64,000 nucleotides of DNA from Hermodice carunculata (GCA_964020975.1 CAXHWN010002754.1:62001-126000), one strand, 5' to 3'; positions 1 to 12,521 are shown, counted from the first letter of the stretch. The notes: a model not told the origin generated them from the sequence alone. A program made the numbers and translations.

Positions 1-1106
1 TCCCATCAGATGGGAAGGATTCATGTCCTGTACGAAGGCTTGTGGAGTCTACTGCGTGATGGTGTTTGGTAGAAACTGCAAGTATGCTTACTTTGTACTA
101 ATTGAGAAATCTTACTATTGTATATGTTATATCTGATCTCATTTTATTGGTCATTCTTATGACATATACTGTATGGTGTTGATTGGTGCTGGTGGACTTA
201 CATATGTGCAGTCCCTGATCTAGGACAATTTGAGACACAGAGCTTCATTTGTAATGGAATGAATACAATGAACTGGGCTCTGTCTATTATGGCATTCACG
301 CATGCCTTCCTCATTGAACCATTCGTTATTTAGGAATGAGGATTTGGTACAGTTGGTACTTGCATTTGCCATTTTTTGACTAGGTGATTGGTGCCAAATG
401 TTGCTGAGTCAAGACGTGGCCATTCTGTGGTCATAAAAACATATATGCATTGTTATATTTCCATTTGTGGTTGTAAGGTTAGTATGTAGTGATCCATTTA
501 TATTTATAGACCTGCAACAGAATTGTTCATAGTCACAACCCATGTTTGCCAACCATAATTTATGAAAATGCAATTGTCCCTCCGTTGTAAGACCATCCCT
601 GGTGCCACCTAAGAAGTGTTCACATAAAGCAGGCAGTCACCCTTAAGATGTTTGACTCTTGTCCTAACTGGACAATAACCTTGATTTCCGATCGACATTT
701 TTTATTAATAAGAAATGTATGTACACATATAAGACCGTGTGTCGTTTTGGAGCCAGATGTTTCTCTTTTTTTTCTGTTTAGTACTATATTATATATCAAA
801 TATTTGTAAACCGGTTTTGGCATTTTTTTTAATCAATCTTGCATCATAGAGCAATGGATGTTTCTTGCTCTATGCTCACATAAATTAGGAGATTTTACTT
901 GTCTGAAAAGGGGAATATTTGGCTAGATAAGCAGTCTTTTATTTTGGGCTAATTTCGGGTGGTTACTAGTTAGGTTGTCATGGTAGTCTACCTAAAGTGG
1001 TCACTTACAATACTGGTGCATTTAATTGCAACATGGAAGTGGTTACAAAAGACAGGTCTACCAAAAGCAGGTTTCCAAGGGAGGGACCACTGTAGATATG
1101 ATGGAC
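1..1106. other. Unassigned DNA at window start
   Basis: No recognisable gene or repeat, apart from a short open stretch at bases 1-68 that I could not assign. Confidence 0.4.
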
Positions 1107-1155
1107 GAGAGAGAGAGAGAGAGAAAGAGACAGAGAGGGAGAGAGAGAGAGAGAG
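1107..1155. repeat. (GA)n microsatellite
   Basis: Interrupted GA repeat of about 49 bases. Confidence 0.95.
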
Positions 1156-1663
1156 CTTAGTTTGCATTCAAAACTAGACTGACAAGTGTTAGAGGAATGC
1201 ATTCTGAAGATGTACGTTTAATGTTAATGAAAACATAAGTTTTTGTCGGTTAAACCTGCACACAACGGAAAGCATCCATTATTAACAGTTTTCCATCCTA
1301 GCACATGGAAAATTGTGTATTGCATAAGATATTTCAAGTCACCTTATTTTATTTTATACTTATGCTACTCAGTGAAACTTCGTGTTCAGGGAATAGGTAC
1401 ACTTAATTTTTACAATAGTATACACAGCAAGGTTTACAATAAGGTTATAATAGTTCCTAGAGGAGACAAACATATCCAGCTGGGTGTCTACATTAGAGTT
1501 ATAAACTAGGTCACTATCGTGGGGACAAGGTGCAGGATAAAAAAGAAGTAAATAAAGAAAATAGTAACTGCTTGAACATATGTTACACAGACAGTTTATT
1601 TTGTTTTGATTATCTGGGTACAATGTGGTTATGGATTGTTTCCATGCAAGTAATACGTGATTG

Positions 1664-1690
1664 ATATATATATATATATATATATATATT
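1664..1690. repeat. (TA)n microsatellite
   Basis: Alternating TA of about 27 bases. Confidence 0.95.
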
Positions 1691-1730
1691 CAGCTATTTA
1701 ATCTATCTGTTATATTGATTTAATTTTCAA

Positions 1731-1912
1731 TACACTGGTACCTGCTGTATGTGACCAACCCTACAGCCAAGAAAAACTGGCCATATACAGCAGGTGACCT
1801 GTCACTGCATGTAAATTTTAAGAGACACTGACTGGCTCTCTGAGCCTAGCTGACACAAAATCCAGTGCAACTGTTTACAGTAGTGGTTGCATACAGCCGG
1901 TACCAATTTGCC
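1731..1912 (+). mobile_element. Pogo/Tigger-like transposon terminus
   Basis: TACACTGGTACCTGCTGTAT is followed by AACTGGCCATATACAGCAGG, giving a 12-14 base stem around a loop of about 30 bases. A third related segment, GCATACAGCCGGTACC, occurs inverted at about 1,888. This is the subterminal palindrome layout seen in pogo/Tigger-type MITEs and matches the layout of the 53,676 copy, though not its sequence. Confidence 0.45.
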
Positions 1913-2837
1913 TATTATATATAATTTGTCTTTGGTTTGACTCTGTTGTAGTCTTTTGGACATGTATTTGATGGCAAAAGTAAAAGGATATTTCGGAAAT
2001 AACACATGTTGAATTGTTTTTTTTCTTTTCTGTTTTTGTAGGTGGGGCGGGGTCATGGGATTGTACGACATATTTGTCTAGCATAAAGATATACAGAACA
2101 TAGCCTATTGTTACCATGTAAAATATGTGACAAGGTGACATGTTGTCACTGTCACAACTTGAGTCAAAAACTATAAGCTTCTTAACCACACGATGAACTC
2201 AGTTTCCTTACTTGGAACACAAGAAGGAAATGACTCAAACACACACACACATAATCCGCACACACAATATAAGAGCAAAGCCAAAGGCCTGGAGGTGTGT
2301 AAAGAAAATGAGTTAGTTTGGAGGCAGCAAGGGGCCAATATTCCACAAACATAAAAGATTGAAGTTGCCTGGTGGCTTGTACTGTGTTATGGGGTTTTTT
2401 TTTTAAATGTAAGTTAATCTGTTTCATAAAATATACCCTGGCTGCAGATTTATGTTGCAGCAAAAACCGTTTTGGGAAATTAGAGGGTAGAATGCCATGC
2501 GTCAGCATGTCGGGAAGTGGTTGGGAGATCGCCACTCTTCCTTGGTTTTGGTTGGCCAAGAAGTACCTACCTGATAGGTTCAGTAAGTGAAAGGCGATCA
2601 GAGTGGGGATATGGTTAAGCTTTCGGGGCAGTCTGTCACCAGTAAAGAGGACTGGGTGCTTCAGGTCAGGGTCAGACATTCGAATTTGTCCAGCCCATGC
2701 ACATTGATGCCTCGGTGTACATTAAATTTATGGTAGTGTTCCAGCTGCGACTGGGGTTTACCAATGTAAGCATTGATTTGTTGCGAGCTTTTATGTGCTC
2801 CAAGATTTTGTAATTGGTGTGACTGGGTATGCTTCAT
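1913..2837. other. Unassigned DNA
   Basis: A 165-codon open frame on the minus strand (2,182-2,679) has no recognisable domain. It runs through low-complexity CA and T tracts, and I do not treat it as a gene. Confidence 0.4.
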
Positions 2838-3090
2838 TGTTGGATAATGTACGCTTCCAGACAAGCCATTTTTGAGTTCTTGTACCCTGTTATACATTTT
2901 GTATTTTGTGTATGTTGGTATGATTCACCAGTTGAATTATGTAGGCTTGTTTGTAAGCCATTATTTAGCACTGGTATGCTCCAATATATTTTGTATTCAG
3001 TGAATCTTGTGCGAATCACCAATTGAATAATGTAGGCTTTGAAATATCCATTTTTGACACAAGAAGACCTGCATAAGTATATTTTTTCAG
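2838..3090 (+). repeat. Degenerate tandem repeat, about 92-base period, nearly three units
   Basis: The landmark TTG(A/G)ATWATGTAVGCTT recurs at about 2,841, 2,934 and 3,025. Shared inner motifs are AAGCCATT, ATTTTGTATT and a closing GAATCACC or GATTCACC. Units are diverged by substitutions and small indels, so the array is old. Confidence 0.7.
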
Positions 3091-3355
3091 AATTGTTGTT
3101 AGGTCTCTGATGTGGAGTTTTCTGCCATATATGTTTCAAGTGTTTGTCTTAAAATGGTTCAGCCATCATGTATACTAATTTGTCTTATGCTTGGTGATTG
3201 TTAAGACCAGATGTAAGAAAATTGAAAAAAAAATAATAATAAACCACAGTTTCCGCTTTACAATTAACAAAATCAGGTTTTCCTGCGAATCCAAGACAGT
3301 GTGCAATAATTTATTAATATCTATTCTCATACTGCACTCTGAATTTCATTTGCAG

Positions 3356-3429
3356 CCCTGAGCTCGACTGCACCAGCTAAGGCAGAGGATCCACCACTTC
3401 GCGTGGAAACAAGAAACATGGATGTTTAA
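3356..3429 (+). CDS. Possible terminal exon of a host gene
   Basis: The acceptor-like GAATTTCATTTGCAG is followed by an open segment (LSSTAPAKAEDPPLRVETRN..., phase 1) with a TAA at 3,427-3,429, and by AATAAA at 3,525-3,530 about 100 bases on. This is the layout of a last exon with a short 3' UTR. I see no convincing upstream exon in the window. In the other possible phase the frame stops after eight codons. It could equally be chance. Confidence 0.3.
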
Positions 3430-3524
3430 GATAAACTACCTGTTTTCGCCGTTGATGTGTTTTTTGTATTATGTAAGTAAATATATATTTAAACACAAGT
3501 TACTGCCTTTGTGTTCTCCTCACG

Positions 3525-3530
3525 GCAATA
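3525..3530 (+). terminator. PolyA signal AATAAA
   Basis: CGGCAATAAAGCTTC lies downstream of the possible terminal exon and just before the MITE-like element; polyadenylation would fall at or inside the element's left arm. Confidence 0.35.
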
Positions 3531-3539
3531 AAGCTTCAT

Positions 3540-4032
3540 ATTTTTATTTCTTTTTTTTTTTTGTTGTTGAGAGCCTGGATGGCACAGGGCGTGCTAAGTA
3601 GAGCCACCTTGCAACTATAGCTGCAATGAACAAAATGGGAGCATAATTTTGGTTAAGTATGTGTGCAAGGGTTGTACTTCATGTTCAGTGGTATCTCTCT
3701 TGAGAGACATCACCTCCAATCACGGACAACCTAATATTGGGAGACCACTTGAGAAAATAAAGTCCAATTCTTCGGGTGTTATTGCAATTGTAATGACAGA
3801 ATACCTGCCTAGAAAAACCATTTTCATTGAGGCTGCCAACGGGTGGTGTCTCAAGAGAGGGACCATTGGTCACTGTTGTGTAGTTGACCAACATGAGTAC
3901 TGGGTAATTTCTTTTACCATCAGCGCTATGCTCAAGAGGAATTTTCCAGATTACAAATATAGTTGTGAGGTGGCTTTAGTTAGCACGCCCTGTGCCATCC
4001 CGGCCCTTAATAACAGAAAAGAAATAAAAATG
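3540..4032. mobile_element. MITE-like element with about 70-base terminal inverted repeats
   Basis: The left arm (3,540-3,617) and the right arm (3,961-4,032) are inverted copies. Both carry ATTTTTATTTCTTT, then GGATGGCACAGGGCGTGCTA, then a GCCACC block and CAACTA. Inner sequence is partly palindromic too: TCTCTTGAGAGACATCACC near 3,695 is matched inverted near 3,850. No transposase is present; the open frame across it is not a gene. The family is unassigned, and a target-site duplication was not identified. Confidence 0.75.
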
Positions 4033-5912
4033 CAACACGCCATTGCCATGAACAGAAAGACAATGACTTGTGCTTAAATGTATATTCATTCACATAATCC
4101 AAAAAAAAAAAAAAACAGCAACGGCAAAAATGTTTCGATAACGTTTGGTATGCTTAAATACCATATGCTCCCATAGTTACCCATGTAGGCCAATCAGATT
4201 ACAAAAGATACAGTAAAGTGTAAACATGGCAGGTTAGTTTTCTACAAATAAAATATTCCTCAAACACATCTTTGATAGCAAATTTTACAGTCGTTTCAAA
4301 ATGGTGTGACATACAGACAACATCAGCGTGCATCGCCCTTCTATCAGGTGCTACGTATTAGGCCTGTTGACACTTTCCAATATATCATTGTGGTCACTCC
4401 ATGGCCATGCTGGTGTTTAGGAATATTTTCAATGTATGATGGCAGACAATAAAGTTTTGAAACCCCTCAAAACTGAATTGAGAAGGCATAGGGCTATTGG
4501 GGCGGAGTTAATTTTTTGTGGCTTTGGCTTGGGTGTGGGGATGTAATTTGTCAGGAGTGTTAATTATTTGCCAAGCCTATTTCACTGATTCCTCTACAAA
4601 TTTTGGTCTTTTGTGTGGCGAGGAGGACCGTAGATATTCTCATGCTTTTCCCAGGATTTGGCATTCATATAACAACGCTTAATATATAATTGTATTATGT
4701 GGAGATATGTTACCCCTGTTGGATTACACATGAAGTTTTGCAATGAACTGGTTGCGACACAAAACTGAAACGTCATGTCTGGGTTGCAGCAACAACACAA
4801 CAGATCACCCACACACATTTTGAATAACTGATCGACCATTAAAAACCAAAAGTGCAGAGCCACTTTGCACTCATTTGCTAAACCAAGTGATGCGCTTGTC
4901 ATTTCCTCGTACTGGGCAAAGTTTTAAATACCACGTTCCCCTCGAAATCAGGTCCTATTTGGCGGAGTGTGTTTTGAAACACCCCTGTGAGAATTGTACA
5001 TCCTTGTTTATTAGAAATTTGGCAGCGTTCCACACGTAGGCCACAGACAATACAAATTGCATTGGGGCATATGGTTCATAATCATACAAAGGTTGAGGTT
5101 TACATTTTTATTAATGCTCCTCAGCACATTTACCATACTGAGGTCTATCCTGAGGACCGTATATACATTTCAGATGACATACCATGCAAAAGCAAAGGCA
5201 TGCGTCCAACCCAACCCTTTTCATACTTGGTGCGTGCCTTGCCCTTGGATCACCTGTCCCAAGTTAATCAATACAAAGTCACACCAACAGCACATTTTCA
5301 AACTAATGCCAGCAAAAACTAATCATTTCAAATGGCAAAATTAGGCCCTGTGCTTGTTTGGCTTTATAATGTTTACAATGGCATGAATCTAAATGAAGAT
5401 TAATCGATCACTTGGATCCATGCATGGAGGATTTTTTGATCTCCATACACGTGCTCGAAGAATGTAAAACCGTTTGCCGTTTTTTGCTCAGTTCCTTCCG
5501 CCACCTTAAGCGTGTTGTACCAATTGGAATTGCTCATTGATACAATTCTTTTAAAAAAAGTAAAGTTTGGAGATTAGTATAAAGGTATTATATAAATATT
5601 GGGCATAAATATCAGAGCCGAACTTGCTTTACATTGAAATCAATGGCAATTCAGCATTTCAATTCTTAACAGAGCTATTGGGCAGATGAAAATAGTTCTT
5701 ATGGAAATTCAAATGTTTTAATTTCAGGCTAACAGCCCATACGCTACATCGTCAGAACAACATACAAATATGTCACAAAACACACGAAAAGTTCGGCTAC
5801 CGGTACACCTAACCTAATCTGACTTACTGCAACAAGATTAAAGTGCTTCATTAAAGAAACGGAACGGATTTCGCTTGTTTCGTAGTGCAATATACAATCT
5901 ACCATCTGCTAG
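4033..5912. other. Unassigned DNA
   Basis: Short open frames occur, the longest being 111 codons at 4,987-5,322 on the plus strand. None shows a recognisable domain or splice context. Confidence 0.4.
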
Positions 5913-5940
5913 TTTTTTTGTTTTTTTTTGGGGGGGGGGG
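5913..5940. repeat. T-run/G-run tract
   Basis: About 17 T-rich bases followed by eleven G. Confidence 0.95.
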
Positions 5941-6599
5941 TATTTATTTTGCAAACAGTTCACTGACTTTGTGCAATCAAAGAAACTTCTGGATATAGTC
6001 ACAGTCGGGCATACGAATCAAAATTAACTTCAGCGCTGTGGAGTACAGTGGTGAAGTAGTTGCGACTGATGGTGAGTGACCGTTGTATGTATATAAGCGA
6101 TTCTGAGTGGTATACCAAACGTTACCTGCACTTAATAATATCAAATTGATGAGCTGACTACCCCCATCCCCAGACCCAAGGGTATCAACTAACTTACTGG
6201 CCTGTAACCGATTTTTAATGATAATTTATCAAAATGAGGTTACAAACTACACACGACATTTTTGCCATATACACCATAATTTACTGGCTAAAATTGAGTA
6301 TTGCTACGTGAGTAGCTTTGAATTTATTTAGCTGCAATTACAGTGAAATCGTAATGATTCAGTGCTTTTGTTTATATCAAATGATAAATCAACCTGATTT
6401 ACATGGGTACTGGCAATTTTGGTCGGTCACATCTCATCTTTGAAATAATGTACTTCCATCATATTGTATGCAGTGCATGTAGTTGCATGCTACTTGCTTG
6501 TTGGAAGAATTCTCTCCATATATAATCTAACACATTTATATGTAAGTAATACAACTGGTGAAACAGGTCTTTTTTCAAAGGTCTGATTATAGGCGGCAA

Positions 6600-7195
6600 G
6601 TTAGGTCATAAAGAAACCTAGTCGGGATGGTTCTTTAGGTTTCGCCCTCCATAAAGCCAAATTTTACAATCATTCGAGTTTACGAAACTGATTATGATAG
6701 TGATATCATTTGCTGATTTAGCCAGTGACAGCCAGAAGTCAAGGTAAACTCAGCATTGACAATTTTCAAATGTTCTTCAGCTAAGTTAATACAAGCTTTC
6801 TTTGTGTCTGTGACGTTTTCCCCTGCCAAACCCTTTAGCCCTATCATAATCAGTGACCACTTTCTATCGTGCACATCTTTGTCCAGGATTTTCATGGTCA
6901 GGGCTGTAGTAACTTGACTTATTTCACCAAAAAGTTGGGGCAGAGAGTCTTTCGTTATGATATCCACCCTGTCACTAGTATCCTGGGAGCTTTTCTCTAG
7001 CGAACCAAGTTTTTAATTCAAAGAAATCAATTTAGTCGAAGCATCTGGAACTTTACCTTTAATATCGACCAGGTCCTCTCGCCAAACGTGTCTGATGGCA
7101 TGTATTAAAGCGGAGTCAACACCTGAAGCGACGTCAGAAGGTATGCGCTCGGATCGACGCAATTTATCACTTTTACCAACAGGCAGGGCTATCAA
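6600..7195 (-). pseudogene. LINE ORF1 remnant (L1-type RNA-binding ORF1)
   Basis: On the minus strand a single frame runs from 7,195 to 6,692 with one internal stop at about 7,015. It has a charged N-terminal part, then DRKWSLIMIGLKG, then AEEHLKIVNAEFTLTSGCHW. This matches the RRM-like region and the C-H-R-L region of ORF1 proteins of APE-type LINEs in marine invertebrates. Related sequence (MIVKFGF) continues in another frame to about 6,600. The rest of the element is missing. Confidence 0.65.
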
Positions 7196-7640
7196 TTAGT
7201 CAGTTACATAAACTGACAATTTAGCCAAATCACAGAATTACCGGAATCCCTTCCAAGAGGAGTACAAGGTTATTCATACAGGCATCTTTATGGGTGTTGT
7301 CGGTCCATGTTGCGGTCACTCAGGTCCCTTTTCTCCAGGTAAAAATATCCCAATGGGTGAACAAACGTGTAATGGCTCACAAGGGTGTGGGTCACGGCGT
7401 TCACTCCACAGGTATCAAAAAATACAGAAATTAGGCATGCTGAAAATAATTCTGCTCCTAGCAAAACCTACCAGACTCCACAGTCTCTTGAACTTCAAAT
7501 CTTCAGGTCTGGCCATAAAAAGTCCAGAAAAAAGCTCATGTTTTCGCAAAATACGCGACAATAGACGGAGCAAACTCAAAGCCAGGTGATTGTATAGGTA
7601 GCGCCCTCTGTCTCGCCCTCTATTAAGCAGCAAATGTGTG
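7196..7640 (-). other. Possible 5' leader of the LINE ORF1 remnant
   Basis: Moderately GC-rich sequence upstream of the ORF1 remnant, with CGCTACC and CGCCGTGACCC blocks. It may be the 5' UTR of the same LINE; no protein similarity is seen. Confidence 0.3.
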
Positions 7641-7771
7641 CCGGATTGCCGTGAGCATCACACTAAACACAGTTAAAGCCATTTTTCAACTGCCCATCAA
7701 CCAAACAACACCCAACAGATGGTTTTAGAATTACAATTCTGTCCATGGACAACCTAAAACATAAATATTTG

Positions 7772-7932
<161 letters not shown>

Positions 7933-8106
7933 AAACACAGAGAATTCTAGAAATAGCAGATATTGCTAGTACATGAAGTTACTTTTGTTGCCTATAAAAA
8001 TTAGTTCATACACAGAAAGGGACAGGTTATTCTTGCCTCTCCACTTGAGCCCTTCTTGCATTGAGAAGAGTTGCCCTACCATAGTTTCTTGCACAAGATA
8101 ATCAAA

Positions 8107-8109
<3 letters not shown>

Positions 8110-8165
<56 letters not shown>

Positions 8166-8217
8166 TATATAATGAATGATTTAGATAGACATGCATGTAG
8201 CAGCAGCAGCAGCAGCA
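8110..8217. repeat. (TA)n and short (CAG)n microsatellites
   Basis: TA at 8,110-8,163 and about six CAG units at 8,201-8,217. Confidence 0.95.
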
Positions 8218-8568
8218 ATTCTATCATAAGATAGCGGTCACCTCATGATGTTAATGTGAGTCTCTGTGACTTCGCAGTTCTTACAAATGTTACGTTTGTG
8301 TGTCATTGTGATCATATATTGCTCGCATACATTTGCATCTATTTATCGGTCAAAATAAATATTTTTGATTTCTTATTCTATCCAAGCTTAGTCCATGATC
8401 TACCTCTCGATGCTGCTTGGAAACTGATAGTTCAGCGACTTTATGTAACACGAATATCTGAGCTGAGATTTTACCACAGTCCCTGATATATGCCAATTGG
8501 GATATAATAAAATATGTATGAAAGATCACAATAATTTTTAAGGCCAAAATTTTATTGTCATTCTTATT

Positions 8569-10433
8569 GTGTATGAGGGTAGAAGAAAACAACTTCTGGG
8601 TAAAATGTACATAAGCCCAGGATTGTTTAAGTTATTGCCAGTACAATGGTTACTTTTTCTCAGGCAGTTACTAAATACAATTTTTATCACCAGTTATCCA
8701 GCCGCATGGACATATGCAAAACTTGTCATGCTGTTTAAAAAGGGTGATAAAGGGCATTGCGGAAATTACAGGGGAATCAGTGGATAAATAGTCTTGCGAG
8801 GATATATGACTATGTATTAGGTAATAGACTATTGAAATGGTTCAGACCGGACAGAGAACAAGCGGGCGGAGTGCCTAATCGAGGATGCATAGAATTCATA
8901 GTTACCTTGCGACTATTAATGAACTATTGTTTCAAGAAAAAGTCAAAGTTATTTGTAGTTTTCGTAGACTTTTCGAAGGCCTACGACAGGGTGCCTAGAC
9001 TTGCTTTAATAAAGGTACTTCAGCGATTAGGATGTGGTGTTGTAATGCTACTGGCAATAGTGTCCATGTATAAGGTGTTGAAGAGTATACTGGGGCTAGC
9101 CGTTATCTCGGCAGTTATAGGTGTCAGACAAGGATCTCCAACATCATGTTTTTTATTTACAGTTTTTGTAAACGACTTAATTAGAAGTGTGAAAGAAAAG
9201 TGTGTATTTGACAGTTTTTTGAAGTGGTTGCACATAATGATGTTAATGGACGACACTGTGATCCTTGCCAGTTCCAGGGAAAAATGTGCTGAAAAGCTGA
9301 AAATTTTGAAAGACTTTTGTACTTCCAGTAGCATGGTGATCAATGAATGTAAAATGAAGTTTATGGCCATTAATGGTACCCAGCAGGATCGTCTTCCCTT
9401 CTCTATAGGTACGGGTACAGATATTCTCTGGGTAGAACACTGTGATAAATACGTGTATTTGGGCAGTATATTCACTTGCGACGGAAGTACAGTTACGGCA
9501 GTGTCAGAACATGCTAAAGCTGTAAGAAAGCATCTATTGAAGCTAATATCATTTTTCAGTAGAAATACGGACATGCCGTTCACAGTAAAGAAGAAGGTCT
9601 TAGATGCCACTTTTATAGCTGCAATTTTGTACGCATGCGAAAGTTGGCTTAACGTGGGGTTGAAGAAGATGGAGTGTATATATATATGAGTGCCTTAAAG
9701 GCTTTATTAGGGGTTCGTGCATCCACGACGAATGATCTGTGCCTTGTAGAATTGGGATATCCCATGTTGACTGACCTTGTCAAATACAGACAGAAGACGT
9801 TCTTCCAGAAAATAATTAATGAGAGGAAAAATATGCCGGACTACCCTCTTATGTTTGCCATCAGACTAACCAGATCAGAGGAAACCAGTACTGGATCATA
9901 CATAAATTCATTGTTGGGGTTGGATGACGTTTTATTAAACGGTGTCTCAAAGGTAAAAGACCGAGTTAGGCAGTCTGAGCGGTCAAAGTACATGGTGTAC
10001 AAAGAAATTAACCCATCTTTAGAAGTACATGAAGTGTATGGTAAAGAGATTGAAGCGCATATACCGGAATACTTGCGAGTGTCATTCTCGCGCCTTCGTC
10101 TGTCGGCGCATAGACTGAAGATAGAAACTGGAAGGTGGTCCCGCTTACCTCAGGATCAAAGATTATGCCCGTGTGGACAGGTGCAAGACGAGGCACACGC
10201 CCTTCAGTGGTGCCCTCTAGTACAAAGTATAAGGGACACTCATGGACACACTTCTATGGTATACCCTCGGTGTGTTATTCAGGCGCAGCAAGTAAGAGAC
10301 TTCAGGGTGATCCATGAGATTTTGTTAAAACCTTACTTAAATTGTTATTATTAATCGTTATTGTTTATAGACTATATATATAATGTGTATTATTTGCCTT
10401 ATGTATGCTTTGGACCTTTAAAGTCAATAAATT

Positions 10434-10473
<40 letters not shown>
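8569..10473 (+). pseudogene. 5'-truncated LINE: reverse transcriptase and C-terminal zinc-knuckle-like domain
   Basis: Three overlapping frames (8,569-8,787, 8,757-9,689, 9,674-10,354) carry successive parts of one LINE ORF2, separated by two frameshifts. They show LVMLFKKGDKGHCGNYRGIS (RT fingers), VVFVDFSKAYDRVPR, VIGVRQGSPTSCFLFTVFVN, the palm motif MLMDDTVILA, then YVYLGSIFTCDG and the thumb. The last frame ends with CPCGQVQDEAHALQWCP, a Cys/His cluster usual at LINE C-termini. The endonuclease half is lost, as expected from incomplete target-primed reverse transcription. The 3' end runs through AATAAA into a (CTA)n tail. The clade is not certain (CR1/L2/I group). Confidence 0.85.
10433..10473 (+). 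repeat. (CTA)n 3' tail of the LINE
   Basis: Thirteen CTA units directly after TCAATAAATT, in the position of the element's 3' tail. Confidence 0.9.
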
Positions 10474-12521
10474 ACATTTTCGTTTTTTGGCATACTCCAT
10501 GAAAATGGTGACTTCACTAGGGAAGGAGGTTTGCTTGGATACCAATAGGGTTTCTTCCGGACTGGAAATACAACACTCACCTGGGGACCTCAGGAATGAT
10601 TTTCTGGTTTGATATAACAAAGTAAAGATGTGCTACATATGATTGCAATAAGTCAGAATTAGTATATTTCTGGTGCCCTGTGGTAACGAGATCACAACCT
10701 AGTACATTATTACCTCTAATGTTCGTGGTGTCACTGTTTACAGTAATATAATCACAGGTACCTTTTGCTACATCCTACCTAATCAGCTATACATTATTTC
10801 TAAGCACTCAGTGTTATGTCATTTTAAGACTTACCATTCATGAATCATGGACAGATAAAAACCACTAAACTGCTGAATAGAAATGTCAAAAGATGGTTCT
10901 GACGAAAATGTTTGTTTAAAATATTCAAGAAAAAGCATAATGTAACGTTAATTATACAAATTTATTTAGCTTAAAAAACTATTATCATTATAATTTTGTG
11001 AATATTGCTTGGATTAACGTCTGAAATCTTTCTGAGCGTTTTTGTAAATATCATAGACTGTGTCCCAGCCAGGACATCCACCAGTCACCCAGAGGCTCCA
11101 CCAGAACCTTTTCCGATCTCTATATATAAATATCACAAAAACGATGTAAGGCTACTTTACTCTTTTCCTGTAATCTTAGCTGAGTGACAAGTCGGGAGAA
11201 CTAAAAAGTGATAGGCCTACTAGGTCTCTTTTTATTTTTGGCAGAATTAATAAAACGTGTGTTTTGGGTGGTTAGGCCTATACATGTTGGAAACACTGGT
11301 GTCTGTAGTTAATGAAGAATATTTCAAAGGTTGAAGGGACCAGTTTAAAACCACCAGTTACCTTTTATGAGTGACTGTCTGTCTCAAGTCAAGAGTGAAA
11401 CTTGTTCCTTCACATTCGGATTCGAAGATAAATATTGATGCTTTGGCAAATCTGGAATCTTATTGCTGTCATTGTTGGGTTTGGAATTTATGAAATTGGA
11501 TCCTGTTTTTCTGTATTATTTGATAAATACTTCATTGGCTATATGTGAACATGAGTAGCTGTGGCAATTTGTTCATTTAAGTCTCCACTTAATCTAATGA
11601 AATATTGGGTACAATGTTCATGGATTATACTGTGAAAAATAAAAAATATATTGAAAACAAAGTTTGATAAAAATTAGATTTATCACAATAAGGCATTATA
11701 ACAACACACTATAGTTTGAGTAAACTTGCCACTGCAGTCTTTCATTCCCACTCCAAGAACACAGTAACTACAGGCATTAATCTCAAGCAAACAAACGTCA
11801 GGAATGTTTTAGGCAGGTATGTCAATTTCTTATAAGGAAGACCTTAGTAGTTATTTCCAGCATCACCCATATCTAATATGAGACAAACAAACACATCGGC
11901 CCCATGGCTGTAATTATTACGGTATAGCATATGGTGCACTTTGAAAAGGTCACTGGACCATAATCACGTTTTGATTAGACACAAGAAATCACAGTTGGAT
12001 ATTTTTTTGCAATCTATAAAAATGCTTTAAGCTTTAAAATTTGAATAGTTATGTATCGGTATGATAAGAATTGTATTGTGCATTCAATCCTTTGCACATT
12101 CTAATTTGCATGTTTTGAATAATATGGAATCTTATACCACCGGCTGTGAAATATTAATACGAATCTGTGCTATAATGACGTCAACCTTCGGTGGCTGATT
12201 GTCCATTTCTTCTTACTCATGATAACTACATTTGCAGTATTTATTAGTCACACGATTGCAAGATGAAAATTAAATTTTACTTTGAACATTTATATGAGCT
12301 GGTAGCCGACATGGACATAATGGACTCCTACATTAAGGTTGGTAAGGGACTCAACAGCTCGACAACAAATAATGCAAGTTGCCTCAATTGCAGCCACACA
12401 ACTGTTTAACTATCGTGGTAAAACTGTTCCTAATAAGTAGTCTAAGGTAGAGGGCACATCAATGAGGATTTCATCTCCAGCCAGTCATCCTACATATCAG
12501 GATTTAATTTGTTGCACAATT
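10474..12521. other. Unassigned AT-rich DNA
   Basis: Nothing recognisable except a weak exon candidate at about 11,057-11,145, open from an ATCATAG acceptor to a GAT|GTAAGG donor, encoding a proline-rich segment. Its function is unknown and it may be chance. Confidence 0.35.

Noticed and set aside
1-68. Open segment GRIHVLYEGLWSLLRDG at the window edge, spaced a little like an SRCR domain
   Set aside because: The key cysteine is absent, the donor is weak, a second frame is open over the same bases, and no partner exon is visible.
2182-2679. 165-codon minus-strand open frame
   Set aside because: No domain, runs through low-complexity tracts, no splice or start context.
3649-4077. 142-codon plus-strand open frame
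   Set aside because: It lies across the palindromic MITE-like element and is a by-product of its sequence.
4987-5322. 111-codon plus-strand open frame
   Set aside because: No recognisable domain and no supporting signals.
9020-9610. 196-codon minus-strand frame
   Set aside because: Antisense shadow of the LINE reverse transcriptase.
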